This document shows, in pieces, positions 1 through 7,156 of a stretch of DNA of 19,670 bases. The DNA comes from Bacteroidales bacterium. GTDB lineage: Bacteria; Bacteroidota; Bacteroidia; Bacteroidales; VadinHA17. The stretch covers positions 1 through 19,670 of the forward strand of contig JAFGXK010000171.1 of assembly GCA_016936695.1 (NCBI GenBank), read 5' to 3'. Position numbers and translations under genes: made by a program. Each line of letters begins with the position of its first letter. Positions within the stretch are counted from its first letter, which is position 1. Below the pieces are notes generated by a model, which worked only from the letters and a program-made list of their open reading frames with translations, had not been told where the DNA came from and did not search any database.

Positions 1-38
1 ATATTGTAATTCGATAATTAATTATTGATAAACAATAT
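1..38. promoter_or_regulatory. Nested inverted repeat upstream of the LDH2-family gene (operator candidate)
   Basis: ATATTGT at 1-7 is the exact reverse complement of ACAATAT at 32-38. The 12-bp perfect palindrome ATAATTAATTAT at 14-25 sits exactly in the middle (both centred at 19.5). Two further base pairs (11-12 with 27-28) match, so 15 of 19 positions per arm are symmetric. It ends 44 bp before the start codon of the dehydrogenase, a plausible distance for a dimeric repressor or activator site. The regulator is not in the window, and the left edge is the window edge, so the symmetry could extend further. Confidence 0.5.
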
Positions 39-82
39 CCATATCTGATCGAAGATGCTATTGCCAACCAACCTATATTCTC

Positions 83-1153
83 ATGTACACAAATGATTTT
101 CTGTTTGAATTCACGAAGTCGGTTTTCATGAAGATAGGATGCTCTGAAACTGATGCCAGGATCATTGCCGATGTTTTTATGGCAGCCGAGCTCAGGGGAC
201 ATGCCTCACACGGAATGATAAGGATCAAGGATTATTATGAACTCTGGAAGGCAGGAAGGATAAATGTCAGGCCGCAGGTCAGAGTCGTTCATGAATCACC
301 CAGCACAGCCGTTGTTGACGGGGATAATGCCATTGGCATGTTAGTGGCCCGGAGGTCGATGGAAATTGCAATTGAGAAAGCCCGTTCTGCCGGTACCGGA
401 TGGGTAGCTGCTCGTAATTCGAATCATTTCGGCATAGCCGGATATTATGCAATGATGGCGCTCGAACATGATATGACGGGTATTTGCCTTACAAACGCCA
501 ACCCGCTTGTTTCTCCTACGTTTTCCGTAAGCAGGATGATGGGCACCAATCCCATTGCTGTGGCAATACCTGCAGGAAAGCAGCCTCCCCTGGTTGCTGA
601 TTTTGCAACAACCCCTATTGCCAGAGGGAAACTGGCCGTTGCCGAGAAGAAAGGCGAAAAAGTGCCTTTCGGGTTTGTCCAGGACAAGAACGGATTTCCT
701 TCGGATGATCCTTCGATACTTAAATCGGGAGGTTCGATGCTGACTCTCGGAGGCGACAGGGTCCACGGAAGCCATAAAGGATATTGTCTATCATCACTTG
801 TGGATATCTTTTCAGCCGTGTTCAGCGGAGCCAACTTCGGCCCCTTCGTTCCTCCAAGCGTTGCCTACCTGCCGCTTCTCGACAAAAAGGTTGGTGAGGG
901 AACCGGACATTTCTTCGGAGCAATGAGGATTGATGCATTTCAGCCTGCTGATGCCTTTAAGGCAAAGATGGACGAATGGATTGAAACCTTCCGTTCATCA
1001 AAGCCTGCTCAGGGACAGGAAAAAGTTCTGATCCCGGGTGATCCGGAACGGGAAGCTGAGCTCAGGATAGGTGCCGAAGGCATAGAGCTTGTCCCGGCAA
1101 TTGAAAAGGACCTGGAGGAAGTGGCAAAGTCGCTGGATATTCCTTTCAGATAA
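83..1153 (+). CDS. LDH2-family NAD(P)-dependent 2-hydroxyacid/malate/lactate-type dehydrogenase
   Basis: This 356-residue cytoplasmic protein has the hallmarks of the LDH2 (malate/L-lactate/ureidoglycolate/2,3-diketogulonate) dehydrogenase family, which is unrelated in fold to classical LDH. Visible signatures are the N-terminal RGHASHG segment with His43, the NSNHFG segment with His115, the GTNP dinucleotide-binding segment at 154-157 and DFATTPIARGK at about 173-183. The length is typical of the family. The ATG at 83 gives the usual N-terminus, and no RBS stands out, as is common in Bacteroidota. Members oxidise or reduce 2-hydroxy/2-keto acids with NAD(P); the substrate cannot be read from sequence. 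The downstream sugar cassette, which lies beyond a gene on the opposite strand, suggests carbohydrate-acid catabolism, but that is inference. Confidence 0.9.
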   Translation: MYTNDFLFEFTKSVFMKIGCSETDARIIADVFMAAELRGHASHGMIRIKDYYELWKAGRINVRPQVRVVHESPSTAVVDGDNAIGMLVARRSMEIAIEKARSAGTGWVAARNSNHFGIAGYYAMMALEHDMTGICLTNANPLVSPTFSVSRMMGTNPIAVAIPAGKQPPLVADFATTPIARGKLAVAEKKGEKVPFGFVQDKNGFPSDDPSILKSGGSMLTLGGDRVHGSHKGYCLSSLVDIFSAVFSGANFGPFVPPSVAYLPLLDKKVGEGTGHFFGAMRIDAFQPADAFKAKMDEWIETFRSSKPAQGQEKVLIPGDPEREAELRIGAEGIELVPAIEKDLEEVAKSLDIPFR

Positions 1154-1176
1154 CCCGGAGGCTGGTTATCCTTCTT
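1149..1176 (+). terminator. Possible weak intrinsic terminator after the LDH2-family gene
   Basis: GATAACC at 1149-1155 pairs perfectly with GGTTATC at 1164-1170 across an 8-nt loop. The stem overlaps the stop codon of the dehydrogenase and is followed by CTTCTT rather than a clean T run. It lies in the 24-bp gap between two convergent genes. The weak T tract makes true termination uncertain. Confidence 0.4.
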
Positions 1177-1177
1177 A

Positions 1178-1933
1178 CTATTGATTCATAAATCCCTGAT
1201 CCTTTAACACCTGCAGCAGAATGCCGGAGAAGTATACGTTATCCTCCTTTTTATACCTTACATTTGTAAAAACCTGAGCCAGTGTAGTTTTGTTATTCTC
1301 CCTTACAAACTGAGCTGAATCCTCCCTTGCTTCCTTTGCAGAATAGTAATCACGGATTTGCTGATCAGTATACTCGGTGTAAACCTCCCTGTGGACAATT
1401 GCCCCGGCAGGCAGCCTGTCGGGTTGTTCGGGATAAACAGCAGGCCACCCAAGAGTAACTGTAGTAACCGGAACCACCCCCAACGGCAGCCTCAGCACCT
1501 CTATTATCTTGTGCGCCATATAGGTTGTGGTGCCGAGGTAACAGATACCAAGTCCTCTGGCTTCAGCGGATATGCAGATGGTCTGGGCCACCAGAAGGGC
1601 ATCGATGGCTGCAGTCATGAACGAAAGGAAGTTGTCATAACCTGGTTTGGCATCGTTCAGCACGCACCATTTATTAAACCTGTTGAAATCGGCACAGAAA
1701 GTCAGGACAACCGGGGCTTCGGTTACCATAGGCTGATTGAAGTGAAGGGGCAGCAATTGCTCCCTGATCTGGCTGTCGCGGGTTACTATAATGCTGTAAA
1801 CCTGCATATTCCCCGTTGTGGAAGTCCTGCATCCTTCATTGATAATGTCATTTAGCAGATCGTCAGCGACATCTTCGCTTTTATATTTTCTTATTGTTCT
1901 CCTTTGAAGAAGGAAGGCGGTATTGACATTCAT
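1178..1933 (-). CDS. Nitroreductase-family flavin oxidoreductase (NfsA/Frp-like)
   Basis: This 251-residue protein resembles oxygen-insensitive NAD(P)H nitro/flavin reductases that bind FMN as homodimers. The N-terminal QRRTIRKYK segment at about residues 10-18 is the usual phosphate-binding part of the FMN site, and the central GLGICYLG segment fits the family core. The C-terminal stretch TLAQVFTNVRYKKEDN, ending in LLQVLKDQGF, is characteristic of the NfsA/Frp subgroup. It is transcribed towards the LDH2-family gene and away from the TIM-barrel gene, with which it shares a 133-bp divergent intergenic region. The physiological substrate (flavin, quinone or nitro compound) is not evident. No exact TAnnTTTG element lies upstream; TACTTTG near 1951-1957 on the minus strand is one base short. 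Confidence 0.88.
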   Translation of the reverse strand: MNVNTAFLLQRRTIRKYKSEDVADDLLNDIINEGCRTSTTGNMQVYSIIVTRDSQIREQLLPLHFNQPMVTEAPVVLTFCADFNRFNKWCVLNDAKPGYDNFLSFMTAAIDALLVAQTICISAEARGLGICYLGTTTYMAHKIIEVLRLPLGVVPVTTVTLGWPAVYPEQPDRLPAGAIVHREVYTEYTDQQIRDYYSAKEAREDSAQFVRENNKTTLAQVFTNVRYKKEDNVYFSGILLQVLKDQGFMNQ

Positions 1934-2066
1934 GGTATCAAGATTCAGATTATACGCAAAGTAAACAAATTCTCACTCAACGGGTGGAACTGATGCAAAT
2001 GAATTTACTATATTAGCAACATGTATCCATCCACCTGAAATTTCAAAAGTTTAAAATACAACAGAT

Positions 2067-3059
2067 ATGAGCAGACCAGTTACACTCTTCACGGGCCAAT
2101 GGGCAGATTTACCATTTGAAACAGTATGCAAGAAGGCAAAATCGTTCGGATATGACGGACTGGAGCTTGCATGCTGGGGCGATCATTTTGAAGTTGACAA
2201 GGCAACAGATGCCTATTGCAAGGCAAAAAGAAAACTTCTCGACAAATATGGGCTTAAAGTCTTTTCGATTTCGAATCACCTGGTAGGGCAGGCTGTTTCC
2301 GACCGGATTGACGAAAGACACAAGGCAATAGTTCCGGGTTATGTCTGGGGAAACGGCGATCCGGAAGGAGTCAGAAAGCGGGCTGCCGCCGAGATGATAA
2401 AGACAGGCGAAGCCGCCCTCAGGCTTGGAGTTTCAATAGTAAACGGCTTCACAGGGAGTCCGATATGGCACCTTGCATATTCTTTCCCTCCAAACCTTCC
2501 TAAAATGATAGACGACGGCTTCAGGGAGTTTGCCAAAAGATGGAAGCCCATACTGGATGCATATAAGGAGATGGGGGTAAGATTTGCACTTGAGGTTCAC
2601 CCGACAGAGATAGCTTTTGATATCGCATCAGCCAGAAAAGCGCTTGCGGCACTAAAGAACCACCCTGCATTCGGATTTAATTATGATCCGTCGCATTTCG
2701 GATACCAGGGGGTTGACTATGTTGAATTCATCTACGCTTTCAGTGATAGGATATTCCATGTGCATATGAAGGATGCAGGATGGTCGGACGGACCTGCTGA
2801 GGCGGGAGTCTTCGGCGGCCATACAGAATTCGGGACAAAGGGACGCTACTGGGATTTCAGGAGTCCGGGCCGGGGAAACATAAACTTTGAAGAAATAATC
2901 AGGGCATTGAACAGGATTGGGTATGATGGTCCCCTTTCAGTAGAATGGGAAGACAGCGGAATGGACCGGGAACATGGGGCAATGGAGGCCTGTCAGTTTG
3001 TAAGGTCAGTCGACTTTCCCGCGTCAAATATTGCTTTTGACTCCGCATTTGATAAATAG
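2067..3059 (+). CDS. Sugar phosphate isomerase/epimerase-like TIM-barrel protein (xylose isomerase-like fold)
   Basis: This 330-residue AP-endonuclease-2/xylose-isomerase-type TIM barrel probably acts on a free or oxidised sugar or polyol. The barrel starts at VTLFTGQWADLPFE, and the likely metal ligands are in place: Glu176 in LEVHPTE, Asp207 and His210 in YDPSH, His233 in HVHMKD and Glu293 in VEWED. These match the Glu/Asp/His/Glu set of divalent-metal isomerases. The last 30 or so residues extend beyond the barrel. It is followed 62 nt later by an MFS transporter and then a Gfo/Idh/MocA dehydrogenase on the same strand, a combination common in Bacteroidota sugar and inositol-type catabolic loci. 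Substrate and reaction (isomerase, epimerase or lyase) cannot be assigned from the sequence. Confidence 0.85.
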   Translation: MSRPVTLFTGQWADLPFETVCKKAKSFGYDGLELACWGDHFEVDKATDAYCKAKRKLLDKYGLKVFSISNHLVGQAVSDRIDERHKAIVPGYVWGNGDPEGVRKRAAAEMIKTGEAALRLGVSIVNGFTGSPIWHLAYSFPPNLPKMIDDGFREFAKRWKPILDAYKEMGVRFALEVHPTEIAFDIASARKALAALKNHPAFGFNYDPSHFGYQGVDYVEFIYAFSDRIFHVHMKDAGWSDGPAEAGVFGGHTEFGTKGRYWDFRSPGRGNINFEEIIRALNRIGYDGPLSVEWEDSGMDREHGAMEACQFVRSVDFPASNIAFDSAFDK

Positions 3060-3121
3060 GAGTGGAATTTCGCGTCAAGGATTTTTCTTTTAACCCTATT
3101 AATAACTTAATTACCAATTTT

Positions 3122-4381
3122 ATGGACACAATCAAGAAAACACAACTATTCAATGCAAGCTGTGTTGCACTGGTAGTAACTGCACTTGCTTTTGCCACAA
3201 GGGGTTCCTTTGTTGAAGCATGGGCAACGGAATTCAATCTTACCCATACACAGGTGGGCTGGATTGTAGGGACTGCCTTCTGGGGCTTCACCCTGGCCAT
3301 GGTCTTCGGAGGTCCGCTTGTAGATATTATAGGCCTGGGACGGATTATTGCCATTGCATTCTTCTGTCATGTTGCAGGGATTGTGCTTACCATTTTTGCC
3401 ACAGGTTTCTGGACGCTCTTCATCTCAACCTTGTTTATAGGTATTGCCAACGGAAGCGTCGAAGCGGCTTGTAATCCACTGATAACCAGTATGTATACAG
3501 AGGAGAAAACAAGACGACTGAACAGGTTCCATGCCTGGTTCCCTACAGGCATTGTCATTGGAGGCCTTGTAGTGTATCTTTTCAACAATATTGGTCTCGA
3601 CGACTGGCGTTACGCAATGGGAATCATGCTTCTGCCAACATTTTTATATGGTTATATGTTCCTGAACAAGAGATTCCCGCAGACTGAAAGAGTCGTATCG
3701 GGCTTTACCTATAAGGACATGCTCAAATCATGTGTTAGTCCGCTGTTCCTTTTCATGGCATTCTGCATGCTTCTTACTGCAGCCACTGAGCTTGGAACAA
3801 ATCAATGGATAGCCGCATTGCTGGCAAATGTCTCAGATAATCCTATTCTCCTTCTGGTATGGATATCGGGTATTATGGCCGTGGCCAGGCAGTTCGGAGG
3901 TACCATCGTACATAATGTCCGTTCAACGGTTATCCTTATGGTATCATCGATACTGGCTTTTGCAGGTGCTCTGTTAATGGGTTATGTCAGCGGAGCCTTC
4001 CTGGTTTTCATGGCCGCGGGCATTTTCGCACTTGGAATAGCATTTTTCTGGCCAACAATGCTTGGATTCGTTTCTGAGAATATACCTGAAAGCGGTGCCC
4101 TGGGACTTGCAATCATGGGAGGAATAGGATTTCTCGGAGGAGCAATAGCACAACCGGTGCTGGGTGCCATATTTGATGCCCAGACAGTCGCATCGATTCC
4201 GGCCGGACAGACATTAGAAATTCTCAGATCAGCAGCAGAAGGCACTCAGGAAGCTGCCGCCTGGGCCGCAGCCCAGCTGAGCGGAGGAGCGCGTACACTA
4301 AGATTCGTGGCCATCCTTCCTGCCTTTCTTATTGTGGCCTTTTCATTCCTGCATTTCATGAAAAGGAAAAGTACCAGATAA
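3122..4381 (+). CDS. MFS transporter, probable sugar or polyol permease
   Basis: This is a 419-residue polytopic inner-membrane protein with about 12 hydrophobic segments arranged as in the major facilitator superfamily. After TM2 there is a GGPLVDIIGLGR segment, the degenerate loop 2-3 motif A, and the middle loop (around LNKRFPQTERV) is short and charged. I start it at the ATG at 3122 (MDTIKKTQLF). An in-frame GTG at 3062 would add 20 residues that do not look like an MFS N-terminus. It lies between the TIM-barrel gene (62-nt gap) and the Gfo/Idh/MocA gene (147-nt gap), so it most likely imports the substrate those enzymes process. The ligand is unknown. Confidence 0.87.
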   Translation: MDTIKKTQLFNASCVALVVTALAFATRGSFVEAWATEFNLTHTQVGWIVGTAFWGFTLAMVFGGPLVDIIGLGRIIAIAFFCHVAGIVLTIFATGFWTLFISTLFIGIANGSVEAACNPLITSMYTEEKTRRLNRFHAWFPTGIVIGGLVVYLFNNIGLDDWRYAMGIMLLPTFLYGYMFLNKRFPQTERVVSGFTYKDMLKSCVSPLFLFMAFCMLLTAATELGTNQWIAALLANVSDNPILLLVWISGIMAVARQFGGTIVHNVRSTVILMVSSILAFAGALLMGYVSGAFLVFMAAGIFALGIAFFWPTMLGFVSENIPESGALGLAIMGGIGFLGGAIAQPVLGAIFDAQTVASIPAGQTLEILRSAAEGTQEAAAWAAAQLSGGARTLRFVAILPAFLIVAFSFLHFMKRKSTR

Positions 4382-4420
4382 GATACAGCACTAAAACCAA
4401 TAGAAAGAAACTTATATTTT

Positions 4421-4442
4421 CTTAAGCCGTAACCGGCGTAAG
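4421..4442. other. GC-rich hairpin in the MFS to Gfo/Idh gap
   Basis: CTTA at 4421-4424 pairs with TAAG at 4439-4442, and GCCG at 4426-4429 pairs with CGGC at 4434-4437. One symmetric A-G mismatch separates the pairs and the loop is TAAC. No T run follows, so it is not a canonical terminator. It could act as an mRNA processing or stability element, a partial attenuator between two genes of the cassette, or a protein-binding dyad. Confidence 0.35.
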
Positions 4443-4528
4443 CAAAGCTTTAAGATGAGGAATCATTCAGTAAAAAGGAAAAGAAGCAGTAAAAGAACAG
4501 AGACAATATCAAACAAAATTATAGTACT

Positions 4529-5662
4529 ATGAAGAAAATCAGAATGGGAATGATCGGAGGAGGAATCGGTGCATTCATAGGGGATGCCCATCGGAGAGCC
4601 TCCCGTATTTGCAATGACTTCGAACTTGTTTGCGGTGTATTTGATGCCAATTATGAACGAAGTAAAGAGTTTGCCACGATGGAAGGGATCGACCTGAGCC
4701 GCTGCTATGAGAGCGTCGACGCCATGATTGAAGCCGAACTTAAATTACCGGATGGTGAACGGATGCAGAGCGTTTCGATTGTAACACCAAACGCGCTGCA
4801 TTTTCCCTTCGCAACAAAGCTCCTTCGTAACGGATTCCACCTGGTATGCGAGAAGCCTATGACAATGACAGTCGCGGAAGCGGTTGAGCTGGAGGAACTG
4901 GTTGCCAAAACGGGCCTTACATTTGCCCTTACTCATACCTATACCGGATATCCGATGGTACGGCAGATGAGGGACCTTGTAGCCTCAGGAGTTCTTGGAA
5001 CCATCCAGCGTATTGACGCCCAGTATTATCAGGGATGGATCAATTCGATAATTCACGGCACGGAGAGCAGGATAACCGGAGTGTGGAGGCTAGACCCGAA
5101 GCATGCAGGCGCAAGCAGCTGCATGGGCGATATTGGCGTTCATGCCTTTAATCTCATTGAATACACTACAGGACTGGAAATAAAGGAAATATTATCCGAC
5201 CTGAGCAGTGTAAAGGATGATGTCAGCCTCGATCTTGACGGAACTGTGCTTCTAAGGTTTGGAAAGAACCTTAAAGGTGTAATCAGGGCCAGTCAGGTTT
5301 GCGGAGGAGAAGAGAATGCCATTACACTAGCCATCTACGGATCGAAGGCAAGTCTCAAGTGGGCACAGGAGAATCCCAATTACCTTTATATGCTCAGCGA
5401 CACTGAACCAACCAGAGTGTTCAAGCCTGCTCACGGCTACAATGAAAAGCTTGCCGAGGCCAGCCATACGATGCCGTCGGGACATCCGGAAGGGATTTAT
5501 GAAGCACTGGCCAATATTTACACGGGAACTGCCAAATCAATAAGGGGCCAGAAATTTGATCCGGGAGAGTTTCCTACAGTTCACGACGGAGTACGGGGGA
5601 TGAAGTTCATTCACTCCGTTGTCGAGTCCAATAAGAAAGGTAACGTCTGGGTCAGTATCTGA
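4529..5662 (+). CDS. Gfo/Idh/MocA-family NAD(P)-dependent oxidoreductase
   Basis: This 377-residue cytoplasmic dehydrogenase belongs to the glucose-fructose oxidoreductase/inositol dehydrogenase/MocA family. The N-terminal Rossmann fold has the glycine-rich GGGIGAFIG at 10-18. The conserved CEKPMT motif places the catalytic lysine at 109, and MGDIGVHAFN provides Asp201 and His205 of the usual catalytic set. The C-terminal half is the mixed alpha/beta substrate domain. Members oxidise or reduce hydroxyl groups of sugars, inositols or amino sugars, often producing 3-keto sugars. Third in the TIM barrel-MFS-dehydrogenase run, it probably oxidises the imported sugar. It ends 8 bp before a tandem-repeat region and is convergent with the genes at 5904-6985. 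Confidence 0.9.
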   Translation: MKKIRMGMIGGGIGAFIGDAHRRASRICNDFELVCGVFDANYERSKEFATMEGIDLSRCYESVDAMIEAELKLPDGERMQSVSIVTPNALHFPFATKLLRNGFHLVCEKPMTMTVAEAVELEELVAKTGLTFALTHTYTGYPMVRQMRDLVASGVLGTIQRIDAQYYQGWINSIIHGTESRITGVWRLDPKHAGASSCMGDIGVHAFNLIEYTTGLEIKEILSDLSSVKDDVSLDLDGTVLLRFGKNLKGVIRASQVCGGEENAITLAIYGSKASLKWAQENPNYLYMLSDTEPTRVFKPAHGYNEKLAEASHTMPSGHPEGIYEALANIYTGTAKSIRGQKFDPGEFPTVHDGVRGMKFIHSVVESNKKGNVWVSI

Positions 5663-5711
5663 GACTAAAAGGGTGCGGGGTGCGGTATGGGGTACGGGGC
5701 AGAAAGAAGCT

Positions 5712-5767
5712 CAGGGCACAGGGCGAAGGGCACAGGTCACAGGGCAAAGGGCACAGGGCAAAGAGCA
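5712..5767. repeat. Block B of the array: eight CAGGGCA-like heptads
   Basis: Eight contiguous 7-bp units lie in perfect register. Three are exactly CAGGGCA (5712, 5740 and 5754), two are AAGGGCA (5726 and 5747), and the other three differ from CAGGGCA at one or two positions. The purine-rich, G-rich strand is the plus strand. Confidence 0.9.
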
Positions 5768-5852
5768 GGAGTTGGCAGTTGGCAGAATTCAGTTGCCTGA
5801 AAAGAAGGAAAAGCCAGAAGTAAGAAATCAGAAGTTTGAAATTAGAAATTTA

Positions 5853-5894
5853 AACCAGCAACCAGCAACCAGTAACCAGTAACCAGCAACCAGC
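5853..5894. repeat. Block E of the array: six AACCAGC/T heptads
   Basis: Six uninterrupted heptads occur in the order C, C, T, T, C, C at the last base. Only that base varies (AACCAGC versus AACCAGT). The block ends 9 bp before the stop codon of the minus-strand 42-residue membrane protein. Confidence 0.92.
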
Positions 5895-5903
5895 AACTAA
5901 TTT

Positions 5904-6032
5904 TTATTTCCGCCTTCTGCGAAGAAGGAAGTAGCCTGCGATTATAACGACAACAAGGACAATAATGATCGAAACCATTAATGTCCTGTTGTCGATGGCT
6001 CCGGCCAGCATGGATAAAATTGAGCTTCTCAT
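5904..6032 (-). CDS. Small single-pass membrane protein (42 aa), downstream of msrBA
   Basis: An ATG at 6032 opens a 42-codon frame that begins MRSSILSMLAGAIDNRTL, continues with a strongly hydrophobic stretch at about residues 18-37 (MVSIIIVLVVVIIAGYFLL) and ends RRRRK. The layout is one transmembrane helix with a short polar N-terminus and a cluster of four arginines and a lysine at the C-terminus. By the positive-inside rule the C-terminus faces the cytoplasm. The start lies 26 nt after the msrBA stop on the same strand, which suggests a shared transcript. I do not recognise a family. Composition and position make chance unlikely, but the length is near the limit for confident calling. Confidence 0.6.
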   Translation of the reverse strand: MRSSILSMLAGAIDNRTLMVSIIIVLVVVIIAGYFLLRRRRK

Positions 6033-6058
6033 CTTATATTAAACTATCGGACTCCTGA

Positions 6059-6985
6059 TCAGAATCTTTTGGTATAGCCGTGACAGTAGGGCATTTTGCC
6101 GTTTTTGAAATAGTAATCCTGGTGATAACCTTCAGCATCCCAGAACTCTGAAGCCTTTGTGATTGCTGTTGCCACTTTAAGTCCCTTTGATTTCAGTATA
6201 CCAATATATTTTTCGGCAATCATTTTCTGTTCATCGTTCATGAAAAAGATCTCCGACCGGTACTGGTCGCCTAAGTCCGGACCCTGACCACCTACCTGGG
6301 TCGGATCGTGTATCTCAAGGAAAAGCTTAAGGAGAGTCTCGTAGGATGTAAGATCCGGATCATATATTACCCTGACCGCTTCAGCATGACCGGTATTGCC
6401 TGTACATACCTCTCTGTATGATGGATTTTTAACATGGCCTCCCATAAATCCTGATGTTACGGAGATTACACCCGGTGCCTTCTGGAGGAAGTATTCAACT
6501 CCCCAGAAGCAGCCGCCTGCAAATACTGCAGTCCCGTATCTTCCCGGTGTCAGTTCGGAGGGCACAAACTCGAGTGATACGGAATTGACACAATGGCGGA
6601 TGTTCTTTGAGGTTAATCGTTCTCCAGTAAAGACATGGCCAAGATGGGCACCGCAGTTGGCGCATACTATCTCTGTTCTCATTCCGTCAGGATCGGGAAA
6701 CCTGTTGACAGCACCCTTGATTTCGTCGTCAAAGCTTGGCCAGCCGCAATCGGATTTAAACTTGGATGAAGAGTTATAGAGGGCTGCTCCGCATTTCTTG
6801 CAAAGGTATGTTCCCTTCCCGGAATGATCGGTGTATTTGCCAGTGAAAGGAGCCTCCGTACCTTTCTCTTCAATGACCCGTGATTCCTGTTTTGACAGGT
6901 TGTTGTAAGGCAGCTTCTCCTGTGAAAAAGAGTTAATACTCATAAAGGTTAATAATAATATTGTGGTTAATAGTGTTTTCATCAT
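6059..6985 (-). CDS. msrBA: Exported bifunctional peptide-methionine sulfoxide reductase, MsrB-MsrA fusion
   Basis: This 308-residue fusion repairs both stereoisomers of methionine sulfoxide in proteins. The N-terminus is a signal peptide (MKTLLTTILLLTFMSINSFS) with likely cleavage before Gln22, so it acts in the periplasm. Residues about 26-141 are MsrB (R-sulfoxide), with zinc-binding pairs C62/C65 and C108/C111 and the catalytic Cys132 in RHCVNS. Residues about 150-300 are MsrA (S-sulfoxide), with GCFWG and catalytic Cys159; Cys301 is a candidate resolving cysteine. The MsrB-MsrA order is reversed relative to MsrA-MsrB PilB-type fusions. The frame stays open to 7021, but adjacent ATG codons at 6985 and 6982 directly precede the signal peptide, so I start there. 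Exported Msr enzymes are usually linked to repair of oxidised envelope proteins. Promoter not identified. Confidence 0.93.
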   Translation of the reverse strand: MMKTLLTTILLLTFMSINSFSQEKLPYNNLSKQESRVIEEKGTEAPFTGKYTDHSGKGTYLCKKCGAALYNSSSKFKSDCGWPSFDDEIKGAVNRFPDPDGMRTEIVCANCGAHLGHVFTGERLTSKNIRHCVNSVSLEFVPSELTPGRYGTAVFAGGCFWGVEYFLQKAPGVISVTSGFMGGHVKNPSYREVCTGNTGHAEAVRVIYDPDLTSYETLLKLFLEIHDPTQVGGQGPDLGDQYRSEIFFMNDEQKMIAEKYIGILKSKGLKVATAITKASEFWDAEGYHQDYYFKNGKMPYCHGYTKRF

Positions 6986-7104
6986 AAAAATGAATGTGTT
7001 ATTCATACAACAAAAATGCAAAAAATATGTTTAGTATATGTTACAAAATCATACCATTATTGGTGATGTTTTTTTTGACCGGATAAAATAATCCGGCATG
7101 GAAA

Positions 7105-7133
7105 TTGTTTATTAAATGATTGTTTTACTTTTG
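7105..7133 (+). promoter_or_regulatory. Bacteroidota-type promoter for the small lipoprotein gene
   Basis: TACTTTTG at 7126-7133 is an exact match to the -7 element TAnnTTTG. TTG at 7105-7107 lies 18 nt upstream, within the spacing reported for Bacteroidota -33/-7 promoters. The -7 element ends 23 bp before the ATG at 7157. Confidence 0.65.
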
Positions 7134-7156
7134 TGTCTTATTAAAAGCAAGGTTTT

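Larger units (their letters stand above)
5671..5894. repeat. Composite heptanucleotide repeat array (five successive 7-bp families)
   Basis: The convergent intergenic region between the Gfo/Idh gene and the minus-strand small ORF is almost entirely short tandem repeats with a 7-bp period. Block A (5671-5698) is four units of GGGTGCG/GTAYGGG type. Block B (5712-5767) is eight units near CAGGGCA. Block C (5771-5798) begins with two GTTGGCA units and then decays. Block D (5816-5850) is five units near AGAAATT. Block E (5853-5894) is six AACCAGC/AACCAGT units. The gaps between blocks are 2-17 nt and the register resets from block to block. It encodes no credible protein. Confidence 0.9.

Noticed and set aside
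341..834. Two overlapping minus-strand frames of 144 and 129 codons inside the LDH2-family gene
   Set aside because: Both are shadows of a gene with intact family motifs, and no promoter or start context supports them.
5619..5882. An 87-codon plus-strand frame across the heptad array
   Set aside because: It starts inside the Gfo/Idh gene in another frame and stays open because the repeats contain few stop triplets. Its translation is just the repeat pattern, with no RBS and no protein-like composition.
5671..5894. The repeat array as CRISPR
   Set aside because: The units are 7 bp, contiguous and of several unrelated sequences; there are no 20-40-bp repeats with unique spacers and no cas genes.
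7053..7076. ACCA-TTAT-TGGT hairpin followed by eight T on the plus strand, terminator-like
   Set aside because: The main stem is only 4 bp plus a bulged extension, and no plus-strand gene lies upstream; msrBA is on the other strand. It might insulate antisense transcription, but I cannot support that.
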